64,000 nucleotides of DNA from Prosthecobacter vanneervenii (GCF_014203095.1 NZ_JACHIG010000003.1:486677-550676), one strand, 5' to 3'. Counted from the first letter of the stretch, positions 47,206 through 56,094 are shown. Notes: generated from the sequence alone by a model not told the origin. Made by a program: numbers and translations.

Positions 47206-47787
47206 TCAGCTCGCCAGCTTCTTCTGGAAATCAACCAGCCCTTTGACCACACGTGTCACCTGTCCGGCGGCACGCTCATCCTTCATCCCACCTGCTCCGT
47301 CAAAGACCTCATGAGCCTTCGGCACTACCACCTGGTCAGGCAGCACAATTACTCCGATGTTTCCCAGGATGGCACGGAGATGCACCAGCCCGCGCATGCC
47401 CCCAAACCCTCCTGGAGAGGCGCCCAGAAGCAGGGCCGTCTTGCCACGAAACGCCACCAGCGCAGGCTCATCGTCACTCTCGCTGCGGGAGATCCAGTCG
47501 AGCGTGTTTTTAAGCACGGCTGTGATGGAGCTGTTGTACTCAGGTGATGCGATGATGAACGCATCATGCCCACGGAAAAGAGTCTTCAGCTTCTTCGCAT
47601 TTTCAGGAAGCCCCTGCTGCTCTTCCAGGTCCTCATCAAACAAGGGCAGCGCGTAGTCTCGCAGGTCCAGCAGCGTCACTTCCGCCCCAGCAGAGCGTGC
47701 TGCTTCCGCGGCAAAGCGGGCCAGCTGCTTGTTATAGGAAGCGCTGCGGGTGCTGCCCGCAAAGACAAGAATTTTAGGTGTGCTCAT
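47206..47787 (-). CDS. NADPH-dependent FMN reductase-family oxidoreductase
   Basis: A 193-aa flavodoxin-fold protein. The start at 47787 (MSTPKILVFAGSTRSASYNK) shows the phosphate-binding GSTRSASYN loop. The FMN-ring motif region SPEYNSSITAVLKNTLDWIS and the GASPGGFGGMRGL loop follow, typical of the NADPH:FMN/quinone reductase group (ChrR/YieF-like). It probably reduces quinones or chromate-like acceptors and protects against oxidative stress. It is cytosolic. It converges on the barrel gene with 17 bp between stops and is divergent from the ABC1 kinase gene. Confidence 0.9.
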   Translation of the reverse strand: MSTPKILVFAGSTRSASYNKQLARFAAEAARSAGAEVTLLDLRDYALPLFDEDLEEQQGLPENAKKLKTLFRGHDAFIIASPEYNSSITAVLKNTLDWISRSESDDEPALVAFRGKTALLLGASPGGFGGMRGLVHLRAILGNIGVIVLPDQVVVPKAHEVFDGAGGMKDERAAGQVTRVVKGLVDFQKKLAS

Positions 47788-47881
47788 TGCGGATGAATAA
47801 CCGCAAGCACCTCTCCTGCCAGCTAAGAGTGTGATCATTCCACATTGTCAGATGACTTTTTCATGTGGAGGATAGCGCCTG

Positions 47882-49549
47882 ATGAAGATCGACGCCCTGG
47901 CCCGCCTGGAACGCTATGCCAAACGCATCGCGGAAATCGCCGCCGTTCTCGGCAGGTATGGCCTCGCGGATCTCTTTGGCGGCTTCAAATACTCCTGGCT
48001 GCAGGACCGTCTCAAAAGCGCCGACGGCCAGTCGCTCACAGAAGGCGTCACCCAGGCAGCGCGTGTGCGCATGGCCCTCACCGAGCTGGGCACCACCTTC
48101 ATCAAGCTCGGCCAGATGCTCAGCACCCGTGCCGACCTCCTCGGCCCAGAGCTTACAGGGGAGCTCTCCCAGCTTCAGTCCAGCGTGCCACCAGATCCCT
48201 CGTCAGTGGCACGCGCCACCATCGAGTCAGAGCTGGGCCAGCCCGTTGACCAGCTCTTTGCCAGTTTTGATGACACGCCTCTGGCTGCGGCATCCGTGGC
48301 CCAGGTGCACGCTGCCCGGCTCCACACCGGGCAAAGCGTCGTCGTCAAAGTCCGCCGCTGCGGCGTGGTCGACCAGGCTGCCACCGATGTGGAGATCCTC
48401 CAGGCACTCGCGGAACTGCTGGAGAAAAACTCCCCTGCCTTGCGTTCCTACCAGCCTCTGGCGCTCGTGCGCCAGTTCCGCCGTTCTCTGCTTCGGGAGC
48501 TGGATCTCACCTATGAGCGGCAGAACCAGGAGGAATTTGCCCGGAACTTCGCCACCGATCCCACGGTCTGCATCCCGGAGCTCTATGGGGAGCTTTGCTC
48601 GCACCAGGTCATCACCATGGAGCGTCTGGATGGCATCAGCGGCACCGACATCGAGGCGCTCAAACAATCCGGCGAGGATCTCGGTGAGTTCGCACACCGT
48701 GGTGCCAACATGTATCTGGAGATGATTTTCCGCGACGGCTTCTACCACGCCGACCCGCATCCCGGAAACCTCATGCTTCTGCCTGGAAACATCGTAGGCG
48801 TCATCGACTGCGGCATGGTGGGCCGCATCGATGAAGACCTGCGGGATGAGGTGGAGGCGCTGCTCCTCGGCATCGTGGAAAACGACTCCGAACTCGTTTC
48901 CGAGCAGGTGCTTCGCCTCGGAGCGGTACCCCATGACTGCGCACGCGAAAAGCTGCGCACAGATCTTCAGGAGTTCATGGCGGACTACACCGGCCACCCG
49001 CTCAACGACATTCATGTCGGAGCGGCACTCACCAGCCTGGTGGAGATCATCCGCAGCCACCAGATCATGCTGCCCCCGGCCCTCGCCGGCCTGCTTAAAA
49101 CACTCATCGTCCTGGAGGGTACCTCCCGCCGCTTCAGTCCCGATGTCAGCCTGGCAGGCCTCATGCAGCCCTACTGCACCCGGCTCATGCTCCGCCGCTT
49201 CTCCCCCGGCCGTGTGGCCAGACGCGCCCGCCGCACCTTCCGGGGTTGGGATCGTCTGTTCAACTCCCTGCCGCGAGACATCACCGACCTCCTCGCGCGT
49301 TTCCGCGATGGCTCCTTCACGGTGCATCTGGACCACCGCCACCTCGATCCCATCATCAACCGCCTCGTGCTCGGCATCCTCACCGCCGCCATCTTCCTCG
49401 GCTCCAGCGAACTCTGGAGCCGTCAGGCAGCTCCTCTATTCTACGGTGTGTCCGTCTTCGGTGCTCTGGGCTACGCCGTTTCTCTCTTCCTCGGCTGGCG
49501 GCTCTTGCGCGCCATTCGCAAATCCGGCAACATCCAGTCCAAGGACTGA
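47882..49549 (+). CDS. ABC1/UbiB-family atypical kinase
   Basis: A 555-aa protein of the UbiB/ABC1/COQ8 kinase-like family. It has the KxGQ-type FIKLGQMLSTRADLL, the Ala-rich loop LAAASVAQVHAARL, VVVKVRRCG, the catalytic HADPHPGNLM and VIDCGMVGRI. The C-terminal 90 residues carry two hydrophobic helices (NRLVLGILTAAIFLGSSELW, LFYGVSVFGALGYAVSLFLG) that would anchor it to the membrane. The family supports ubiquinone or other isoprenoid-lipid metabolism by ATPase activity. It is 94 bp from the divergent FMN reductase and precedes xylB by 117 bp. Confidence 0.93.
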   Translation: MKIDALARLERYAKRIAEIAAVLGRYGLADLFGGFKYSWLQDRLKSADGQSLTEGVTQAARVRMALTELGTTFIKLGQMLSTRADLLGPELTGELSQLQSSVPPDPSSVARATIESELGQPVDQLFASFDDTPLAAASVAQVHAARLHTGQSVVVKVRRCGVVDQAATDVEILQALAELLEKNSPALRSYQPLALVRQFRRSLLRELDLTYERQNQEEFARNFATDPTVCIPELYGELCSHQVITMERLDGISGTDIEALKQSGEDLGEFAHRGANMYLEMIFRDGFYHADPHPGNLMLLPGNIVGVIDCGMVGRIDEDLRDEVEALLLGIVENDSELVSEQVLRLGAVPHDCAREKLRTDLQEFMADYTGHPLNDIHVGAALTSLVEIIRSHQIMLPPALAGLLKTLIVLEGTSRRFSPDVSLAGLMQPYCTRLMLRRFSPGRVARRARRTFRGWDRLFNSLPRDITDLLARFRDGSFTVHLDHRHLDPIINRLVLGILTAAIFLGSSELWSRQAAPLFYGVSVFGALGYAVSLFLGWRLLRAIRKSGNIQSKD

Positions 49550-49666
49550 ATCGCCGACATGTCTGAATCTTCACGAATTATGACCGATTCTTGACAGCTT
49601 GCCCTCTTGACCTGCCCTCCGTCCCCACCGTAAACCTTTCGCCGACTCCAACCTCGCTCCCCCACC

Positions 49667-51169
49667 ATGTATTTCCTCGGCATCGACAGCGGCACGCAAA
49701 GCACCAAGGCCATCGTCCTCGACCTCGACTCGGGCAAAATCCTCGCCTCCGGCCACAGCTCCTATGAACTGATCGACGGCCTGCCTCCCGGTCACCTGGA
49801 GCAGCATCCTCAGGCCTGGATCGATGCCGTGGACGCTTCCGTGCAGCAGTGCCTGGAGCAGATCGGCAAGGACAAGACCAAAATCGCCGGCATCGGCGTC
49901 AGCGGTCAGCAGCACGGCCTCGTGGCCCTCGGCGCGGATGACAAGCCCGTGCGTCCCGCCAAGCTCTGGTGCGATACCTCCACCCAGGCCCAGTGCGCGG
50001 AGATTGCCCATCACTTCGGCGGCCAGCAGGGCGTCATCGCCGCCGCAGGCAATGCCATGCTCCCGGGCTATACCATTCCCAAGCTGCTCTGGATGAAGCA
50101 GAACGAGCCCGAAAACTTCGCCAAGACCAAGACCATCCTGCTGCCGCACGACTACATCAACTTCTGGCTCAGCGGAGTGAAGCGCATGGAATACGGAGAC
50201 GCCTCCGGCATGGGCATCCTCAATGTGAACACCCGCCAGTGGGCCTACGACATCTGCGACTACATTGATCCCTCGGTGCGCGCCATGCTGCCGCCGCTGG
50301 GCTCCTCCAAGGCCGTCCACGGCACCATCCGCAAGGACCTCGCCGTCAAATGGGGCCTGAACTTTGATGTCATCATCAGCGCCGGTGGCGGAGACAACAT
50401 GATGGGCGCGATCGGCACCGGCAACATCAAGCCCGGCGTCGTCACCGCCAGCTTCGGCACCAGCGGCACTCTCTACGGCGTGGCAGGCTCTCCCGTGGTC
50501 GATGGCCAGGGCGAAGTAGCCGCATTCTGCGACAGCACGGACCAGTGGCTCCCGCTCGTCTGCACCATGAATGTCACCGTCGTCACCGAGCAGGTGCGCG
50601 AAATGTTCCGCTGGGATCTGAAACAGCTGGAGGCTGCGGTGAAGTCCGCTCCCGTCGGCGCGGATGGTGTGATGTTCCTTCCCTATCTCAACGGCGAGCG
50701 CACCCCCAACCTGCCCAACGGCAGCGGCGTCATCCACGGCCTGCGCCCCACCAACATGGCCCCGGCCAACATCGCCCGCGCCGCCGTTGAGGGTGCCACC
50801 CTCGGCCTCGCCTACGGATTGAAGCGCTTCCGTGATCTCGGCATGAACCCCACCGAAATCCGTCTCACCGGAGGTGGCAGCAAGAGCAGCGTCTGGCGTC
50901 AGATCGCCGCAGACTGCTTCAATGCCGAAGTCGTCACCCTCAGCACCAGTGAAGGTGCCGCGCTGGGCGGAGCCATCCAGGCCGCCTATGCCCACGCCAA
51001 TCAGAGCGGCACAGAAACCGTCAGCTACGAGCAGCTCTGCGCACGCCTCGTCACGCTGGATGAGTCCACCCGCTGCAAACCTAATGCCGAAAATGCCGCG
51101 CTCTATGCCGCACAGCTGGACCGCCAGATGGAACTCACCGGCCGTCTCAATCAAACCGGCTGGCTCTGA
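49667..51169 (+). CDS. xylB: Xylulokinase
   Basis: A 500-aa FGGY-family kinase converting D-xylulose to xylulose 5-phosphate. It opens MYFLGIDSGTQSTKAIVLDL (the ATPase phosphate-1 motif). SGQQHGLVAL, LLPHDYINFWLSGVKRMEYG, ASFGTSGTLYGVA, FLPYLNGERTPN and RLTGGGSKSSVWRQI are all family signatures. Length matches (about 484-500). xylA is 10 kb away, so this is a dispersed pathway. The STAS gene begins only 14 bp after the xylB stop, which may place xylB at the head of the transport operon. Confidence 0.96.
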   Translation: MYFLGIDSGTQSTKAIVLDLDSGKILASGHSSYELIDGLPPGHLEQHPQAWIDAVDASVQQCLEQIGKDKTKIAGIGVSGQQHGLVALGADDKPVRPAKLWCDTSTQAQCAEIAHHFGGQQGVIAAAGNAMLPGYTIPKLLWMKQNEPENFAKTKTILLPHDYINFWLSGVKRMEYGDASGMGILNVNTRQWAYDICDYIDPSVRAMLPPLGSSKAVHGTIRKDLAVKWGLNFDVIISAGGGDNMMGAIGTGNIKPGVVTASFGTSGTLYGVAGSPVVDGQGEVAAFCDSTDQWLPLVCTMNVTVVTEQVREMFRWDLKQLEAAVKSAPVGADGVMFLPYLNGERTPNLPNGSGVIHGLRPTNMAPANIARAAVEGATLGLAYGLKRFRDLGMNPTEIRLTGGGSKSSVWRQIAADCFNAEVVTLSTSEGAALGGAIQAAYAHANQSGTETVSYEQLCARLVTLDESTRCKPNAENAALYAAQLDRQMELTGRLNQTGWL

Positions 51170-51183
51170 CCGCACTCACTTTC

Positions 51184-51534
51184 ATGAAGCCCCTAGTCTG
51201 CACCCATCCCAACGCTGTTGTCATCGAGCTCGAAGGCGAAGCCGATCTGGCCACCGTGCCCGAATTTCAGAAAATCGTGCGCGAGCAGATGAAGGCCAAT
51301 GTGAAACGGCTCATCATCGACTTCTCCAAGGTCACCTTCGTCAATACGCCCGTCTGGGCTGTGGTGGTGGAGTACTTTCAGCATGCCAGCGGCGCGGGCA
51401 CGGAATTTGCACTCACTGGTATTCAGGGCCGTGTGGACGCTTCGTTTAAAATTGTTCGCCTGGGCGACTTCATCCCCCACCTGCCCACGGTGGCGGACGC
51501 ACTCAGTGCCGCCGACCTGACCAACCAGCGCTAG
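51184..51534 (+). CDS. STAS-domain protein, MlaB-like
   Basis: A 116-aa single-domain protein with the STAS fold (VVIELEGEADLATVPEFQKI, RLIIDFSKVTFVNTP). The helix that normally begins DSSG is here N54-T55-P56-V57, so the phospho-acceptor would be Thr55, as MlaB uses Thr rather than Ser, and the usual SG pair is absent. STAS subunits bind the MlaF ATPase in Gram-negative lipid transport. A phosphatase/HATPase gene in the same operon makes phosphoregulation plausible. It precedes the permease gene by 19 bp. Confidence 0.9.
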   Translation: MKPLVCTHPNAVVIELEGEADLATVPEFQKIVREQMKANVKRLIIDFSKVTFVNTPVWAVVVEYFQHASGAGTEFALTGIQGRVDASFKIVRLGDFIPHLPTVADALSAADLTNQR

Positions 51535-51553
51535 AGCCTTTGCCCCCTCCGCC

Positions 51554-52300
51554 ATGACAGTAGCCTTCCGCCAATACCTCGATCTGTGCGGAAGCCTGCT
51601 CTACTGGCTCTTTGTAGCGCCATGCCGCGGCAGAGGCTGGCGCATGGGCCACACCTTTGCGCAGATCGTTCGGATCGGCGTACACGCTGTGCCCATGACC
51701 TCCCTCACTGCCCTCACCATAGGCGTGGTCCTGGCCATGCAGTCGGCCGCCCAGCTGGCCAAAATGGGAGCCACCGTTTTCGTCCCCGGCCTCGTGTCCT
51801 CCAGCCTCGTGCGCGAGCTTGCCCCCCTCGTCACCGCCGTCATCGTCATCGGCCGCAGCGGCTCGGCAGTCACGGCTGAGCTTGGCACCATGAAGGTCTC
51901 CGAAGAGATCGAGGCGCTGGAGGTCATGGCCATCTCCCCCATGTCCTGGCTCATCATCCCGCGCTTTCTCGCCATGGTCATCATGCTGCCATTGCTCACA
52001 GTATTCAGCATCTACGTAGGCCTCGCCGGCGGCTGGCTCATCGGCCATTTCTCGCTGCACATGTCCACCGCCTACTTCGTCAATCACGCGCTGCATTATG
52101 TCGCGCTTCGCGACGTCGGCATCAGCATGCTCAAAAGCAGCGTCTTCGGCGTGCTCATCGTCACCATCGCCAGCAGCATCGGCCTCAATGTCTCCGGCGG
52201 TGCCGAGGGCGTGGGGCTCGCCACCACCCGCTCCGTCGTCGTCTGCCTGCTGAGCGTCTTTATCGCCAACGCCCTCCTCACCGCCCTGTTCTTTTTCTGA
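51554..52300 (+). CDS. MlaE-family ABC transporter permease
   Basis: A 248-aa integral membrane protein of the MlaE/Ttg2B permease family. The conserved core is VLAMQSAAQLAKMGATVFVP, SLVRELAPLVTAVIVIGRSG and SAVTAELGTMKVSEEIEALE, followed by MSWLIIPRFLAMVIMLPLLT. Five to six hydrophobic segments are visible. It forms the inner-membrane channel for phospholipid transport to or from the outer membrane, acting as a dimer with the ATPase. Its stop TGA overlaps the next gene's ATG by one base, so the two are translationally coupled. Confidence 0.95.
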   Translation: MTVAFRQYLDLCGSLLYWLFVAPCRGRGWRMGHTFAQIVRIGVHAVPMTSLTALTIGVVLAMQSAAQLAKMGATVFVPGLVSSSLVRELAPLVTAVIVIGRSGSAVTAELGTMKVSEEIEALEVMAISPMSWLIIPRFLAMVIMLPLLTVFSIYVGLAGGWLIGHFSLHMSTAYFVNHALHYVALRDVGISMLKSSVFGVLIVTIASSIGLNVSGGAEGVGLATTRSVVVCLLSVFIANALLTALFFF

Positions 52301-53169
52301 TGTCCACTCCTCCGCCAGATCCCGCCAGCGGCGAACCGATCATCGAGGTCGATTCGCTCGTGCGGTATTTCGGCCGGCAGAAGGTGCTCGATGGCATCAG
52401 CTTCAAAGTGTTCGCCGGAGACACCTTCGTCATCATGGGCGGCAGCGGCTGTGGCAAGAGCACTCTCCTCCGCCATCTCATCGGCACCGAAAAGCCCACC
52501 TCCGGCAGCATCAAAATCTTCGGTCAGAATATCTGCTCCATGCACCCCGACGAGATGCACAGGCTGCGCGGCCGCTACGGCATGCTCTTCCAGTCCGGCG
52601 CTCTTCTGCAGTCCCTCACTGTGGCTGAAAACGTGGCTCTGCCGCTGCAGGAGCACACCCCGCTCGACTCCGGCCTCATCGACACCGTGGTGAAAATGAA
52701 GCTGGAGCAGGTCGGCCTCACCGGCCACGGTCACAAAAAACCCTCCGAGATCAGCGGCGGCATGAAAAAACGCGCCGCCCTTGCACGCGCCCTCGCCCTG
52801 GACCCGCCTCTCGTCTTTAGCGATGAGCCCACCGCCGGCCTCGACCCCATCATGACCGCCGTCGTGGACGAGTTGACCCAGCGCCTCACGCAAAAAATCG
52901 GTGCCACTGTCGTAGTCGTCACTCACGACATGAACAGCGTCTTCCGCATCGGCACCCGCATCATCATGCTCGGCACCGGCCCCCATCAGGGCCGCATCAT
53001 CGCCTCCGGCACGCCCGAAGAAATCCGCGCTCATCCAGACGCCGCCGTCCAGCAGTTCATCAATGGCGACCCTAAAGGCGGCGGCGACGACTGCGCTGGC
53101 GAAACCCTCTACCGCGACACCCTGCTGGGCCTCAATGGCACCGGCGCCTCCACCTCCTCCCAGCCATGA
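52300..53169 (+). CDS. MlaF-family ABC transporter ATP-binding protein
   Basis: A 289-aa ATPase of the MlaF/Ttg2A type. Walker A is GGSGCGKSTLLRHLI, the Q-loop region is GMLFQSGALLQSLTV, the signature EISGGMKKRAALARALAL and Walker B LVFSDEPTAGLDPIM; the switch His is in VVVTHDMNSVFRIG. The C-terminal tail of about 40 residues, ending in a Ser/Pro-rich region, may contact the STAS partner. It hydrolyses ATP to drive lipid movement through the MlaE channel. The start overlaps the permease stop by one base and its stop overlaps the MlaD gene start by 4 bp. Confidence 0.96.
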   Translation: MSTPPPDPASGEPIIEVDSLVRYFGRQKVLDGISFKVFAGDTFVIMGGSGCGKSTLLRHLIGTEKPTSGSIKIFGQNICSMHPDEMHRLRGRYGMLFQSGALLQSLTVAENVALPLQEHTPLDSGLIDTVVKMKLEQVGLTGHGHKKPSEISGGMKKRAALARALALDPPLVFSDEPTAGLDPIMTAVVDELTQRLTQKIGATVVVVTHDMNSVFRIGTRIIMLGTGPHQGRIIASGTPEEIRAHPDAAVQQFINGDPKGGGDDCAGETLYRDTLLGLNGTGASTSSQP

Positions 53170-54374
53170 AAAACAAGCAAGATGCCACCGTGGCCACCTT
53201 GGTCATTCTCTGCTCCCTGATGCTGCTGGGCGCTCTCATCTTCTCCATCTCCGGAGATCCCTGGCGCAAACCCCACCTGCGCTTCTCCGTCGATTTCGCC
53301 GACGTCACCGGCATCCGCCGCAATACCAGCGTGCTCTACGCCGGAGATAAAATCGGCATGGTCGAGAGCATCGAGCATCTCGCCCCGGAGGCCCGTATCC
53401 TTCCGGGCAACACCGTGCGTGTTCACATCGAAGTTTTCAAACCCGCTCCGATTCCCGCCAAGCTCAAGATCATCGTCAGCGCCGAATCCATCCTCGGCGA
53501 AAAGCACATCGCCTTGGTTCGCCTCGACGATGAATCCGGCCTCCTCGCCGACGGCACACACCTGACCTCCTCCAGCCTCGGCAGTCTGCTGGAGGTGATG
53601 ATGCCCGGCGGCGACGCCATCTTTGCCAACATCCGCGAGATCACCGCCGACCTCAAACGCATCACCAGCCCTCTAGGCCACAGCAACGCCTCCCAAAACA
53701 TCTCCGACTCCCTCGCCAACATCGAGTCCTTCACTCAGCAGCTCAAAAACACCTTCGCAGGCGATGGCAAAACCCCCGGCTTTGGCCAGAAAATCAATGC
53801 CGTGGCAGACAAGCTCGAAGACACCGCCACCGGCATTCAGGAACTCGTGAAAGGCCCAAAGGACTCTCCTGAAAAAGGACTGACCAACCGCGCCGGCGCC
53901 ATCCTTGCCAATCTGGAAGGCTTTTCCAAGGAGCTGAACCAGACCTTTGCCGGCACCCCTGATGGCAAGCCCGGCCTGAAGTCCCGCATCGAAGAAATCA
54001 CCACCGATCTTCACAAGATTCTCGCCGGTGGCGAAAACGCCTCAGGCCCCGGCCTGGAAAAAAATCTCGACACCACCATGCGCAAGATCAACACCCTCGT
54101 GGAGGAGATGGATGCCTTCGTCGTCTGGGGCGAGTACATCACCGGCACCCTCGCGGAAAAGCCCAGCCGCCTCATCTTTGGCAGCAAGGAAAACGAGGTT
54201 CCCACCAAGGAACAGATCATCGAGCACATGCGGCGCACCAATACCCCCTACCCTGTGCGTATCAAAGAGCTCGAATCCAAGTCTAAAACTCCCGCCCCGT
54301 CTCCCATGCCCCCTGAAAACTCCTCCCCCGAGGAAAAGAAAAAAGGCCTTCTCAAGCTCTTCAAAAAGCCGTGA
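53166..54374 (+). CDS. MlaD-family (MCE-domain) lipid-binding protein with repeats
   Basis: A 402-aa protein with one N-terminal membrane helix (ATLVILCSLMLLGALIFSIS) and an MCE/MlaD domain (about 38-135). The domain has RFSVDFADVTGIRRNTSVLY, GMVESIEHL and KIIVSAESILGEKHIAL. Beyond it are three related segments (about 184-220, 249-285, 286-316) of form F-A-G...G-x-G-x-x-x-x-I-x-x, then a tail of charged and Pro residues. MlaD oligomers form the lipid pathway between membranes. The extension may be an elongated helical arm like that of PqiB-type MCE proteins. Start overlaps the ATPase by 4 bp. Confidence 0.93.
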   Translation: MKNKQDATVATLVILCSLMLLGALIFSISGDPWRKPHLRFSVDFADVTGIRRNTSVLYAGDKIGMVESIEHLAPEARILPGNTVRVHIEVFKPAPIPAKLKIIVSAESILGEKHIALVRLDDESGLLADGTHLTSSSLGSLLEVMMPGGDAIFANIREITADLKRITSPLGHSNASQNISDSLANIESFTQQLKNTFAGDGKTPGFGQKINAVADKLEDTATGIQELVKGPKDSPEKGLTNRAGAILANLEGFSKELNQTFAGTPDGKPGLKSRIEEITTDLHKILAGGENASGPGLEKNLDTTMRKINTLVEEMDAFVVWGEYITGTLAEKPSRLIFGSKENEVPTKEQIIEHMRRTNTPYPVRIKELESKSKTPAPSPMPPENSSPEEKKKGLLKLFKKP

Positions 54375-56038
54375 GCAATCCTCAGCCCATCACCTCGCGC
54401 CAGAGCGTCCTGCTCGACGTGGCACGCCGCCTCAGCAGCACCCACAATCCCGTCGAGCTGGTTGACTACATTCTCCAGCGCTCACGCGAGGTCATGGACT
54501 GCGAGGTCTGCTCCATCCTCCTGCCAGACGGCCCCAGCGAGGACCTCCTTATCCGCTCCACGCTCGACCCCATCAATGCCATGGAGGTCCGCGTCCCCAA
54601 GGGCAAAGGCATCGCCGGTGATGTCTATGCCACCAAAAAAGTCGTCAACATCGAGGACGCCCTCAGCGACCCCCGCCATTTCCGCCCCGATTCAGACAAG
54701 TCCATCCTCGTCGCACGCGCCATGGTCACCGTCCCTCTGCTGGATGGAGACCGCTGCCTCGGCGTCATGCAGGCCATCAATCCCAACCACAGCAAGGCCT
54801 TCACCGCCCAGGATGTGGAGCTTTTCGAGACCTTCGGCAGCCTGATCGCCGTCACTCTCATTCGTCTCGAATCACAAAAGAAGGCCATCACCGAGGCCGA
54901 AACCCGCCAGCAGCTCTCTCTGGCCAAAGAAATCCAAAACTCCTTCCTCTCCGCCCCTCAGGTCGAACTCGGCAGCGTGGTGGTCGAGACCTTCTACGAG
55001 CCCGCCAGCGAAGTTGGCGGCGACTTCTATTTCTGGCATCAGATCGACGACGGAAAAATCCTTCTCGGTGTCGGCGATGTCTGCGGCAAGGGCCTGCCTG
55101 CTGCGCTGGACATGGCGCGTGGCACCACCCTCATCGCCTCCACCGCGCATCTCTGTGTCTCCATGCCGCTCGCTGAGTGGGTGCAGACTCTGAACCAGCG
55201 CCTCTGCGGCGTCATGAAAGCCGGACGCTTCATCGCCATCAATGCCATGCTCGTCTGTCCTAAAAAGCGCCGCGTCTGGCTCTGCTGCGCCGGCCTTCCA
55301 GGAGCCCGGGTGTTTGACGGCACAGAGTGGAAGGAGGTCGCTGCCCCCGGAAACGCTCCCCTCGGCATCGCACGCTCAGCACGCTATGAGGCCATGTCTC
55401 TTCCTTTCAGCACCGGCCGTCAGTGGATGCTCTACACAGACGGCATCCTCGAAGTGCAAAACAGCGCTGGCGAATACTTCGAGGACAAAGCCTTCGCCAA
55501 TGTCATGCAGCACTCCGGTGGCGATGACGGATTCCTCCGCCATCTCGTCTCCGAGTGGCAGTCGTTTGCACGCGGCGCCGCATACCAGGATGATGCCACG
55601 GTCCTCACGCTCACAGACCGCTCAGAGCCTCCGCCCGCTGAAATCGCCCTCACCTGCCACCCGGACACCCTGCGCCTCGTGCGCGAATTCATCGAATCAT
55701 GGACTTCCTATCATGGCCTGCCGGACGAATTCACCGGTCTCCTTGTCCTGGGCTGCGATGAAGTGATGAGCAACATCTGCAAATACGCCTACTGCTCCAC
55801 CAGCACTGAGCGCGCCGCCACCTGCCTCATAGGCTCACATCACGGTGCCGTGCGCATCCTCATCGAGCACTATGGCGCAGGCATCACCAATGACGATTTT
55901 CAGAAGCTGGTTTCCCCACCTTCCATTGAGTGCCGCATCGGTGGCCTGGGGCTCCATGTGATCAGCGAAATTTTCGACTCCATCGACTTCCGGCGGGAGG
56001 AGGGCAGATCCGTGATTGAGCTCATCAAAGCACCATAG
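54371..56038 (+). CDS. GAF/SpoIIE phosphatase/HATPase regulator (RsbU-like)
   Basis: A 555-aa cytosolic regulator starting with GTG at 54371, overlapping the MlaD stop by 4 bp. Domains in order: GAF (about 20-165), a short coiled linker (about 167-195), PP2C-type SpoIIE/RsbU phosphatase (about 200-415: EVGGDFYFW with Asp218, GDVCGKGLPAALD with Asp236, YTDGILEVQ with Asp357, YQDDATVLTLTD) and a HATPase_c domain (about 425-550: LGCDEVMSNICKYAY N-box, GGLGLHVISEIFD G-box). The G1-box Asp is replaced by His500 (IEHYGAGI). The phosphatase is complete; the kinase-like domain may be weak. It may dephosphorylate the operon's STAS protein. Confidence 0.93.
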   Translation: MSNPQPITSRQSVLLDVARRLSSTHNPVELVDYILQRSREVMDCEVCSILLPDGPSEDLLIRSTLDPINAMEVRVPKGKGIAGDVYATKKVVNIEDALSDPRHFRPDSDKSILVARAMVTVPLLDGDRCLGVMQAINPNHSKAFTAQDVELFETFGSLIAVTLIRLESQKKAITEAETRQQLSLAKEIQNSFLSAPQVELGSVVVETFYEPASEVGGDFYFWHQIDDGKILLGVGDVCGKGLPAALDMARGTTLIASTAHLCVSMPLAEWVQTLNQRLCGVMKAGRFIAINAMLVCPKKRRVWLCCAGLPGARVFDGTEWKEVAAPGNAPLGIARSARYEAMSLPFSTGRQWMLYTDGILEVQNSAGEYFEDKAFANVMQHSGGDDGFLRHLVSEWQSFARGAAYQDDATVLTLTDRSEPPPAEIALTCHPDTLRLVREFIESWTSYHGLPDEFTGLLVLGCDEVMSNICKYAYCSTSTERAATCLIGSHHGAVRILIEHYGAGITNDDFQKLVSPPSIECRIGGLGLHVISEIFDSIDFRREEGRSVIELIKAP

Positions 56039-56065
56039 TCACATCTCCCTGAAGGAGCATTCAAA

Positions 56066-56094
56066 TTGACGCTTTTGCTTAATTTGAATAAAAC
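56066..56094 (+). promoter_or_regulatory. Possible promoter for the DUF3592 gene
   Basis: TTGACG (56066-56071) is 17 bp upstream of TAAAAC (56089-56094) in an AT-rich stretch unlike the surroundings. It matches the sigma-70 consensus at 5 of 6 and 4 of 6 positions, and lies 27 bp before the ATG at 56122. Confidence 0.4.

Noticed and set aside
48227..49342. Leftward open frame of 371 codons over the ABC1 kinase
   Set aside because: The kinase motifs on the plus strand are complete; this frame has none.
49592..49620. TTGACA upstream of xylB
   Set aside because: A good -35-like hexamer, but no matching -10 at 16-18 bp spacing.
49571..51175. Leftward open frame of 534 codons over xylB
   Set aside because: Antisense to xylB, with low-complexity Gly/Ala/His/Asp content and no motif.
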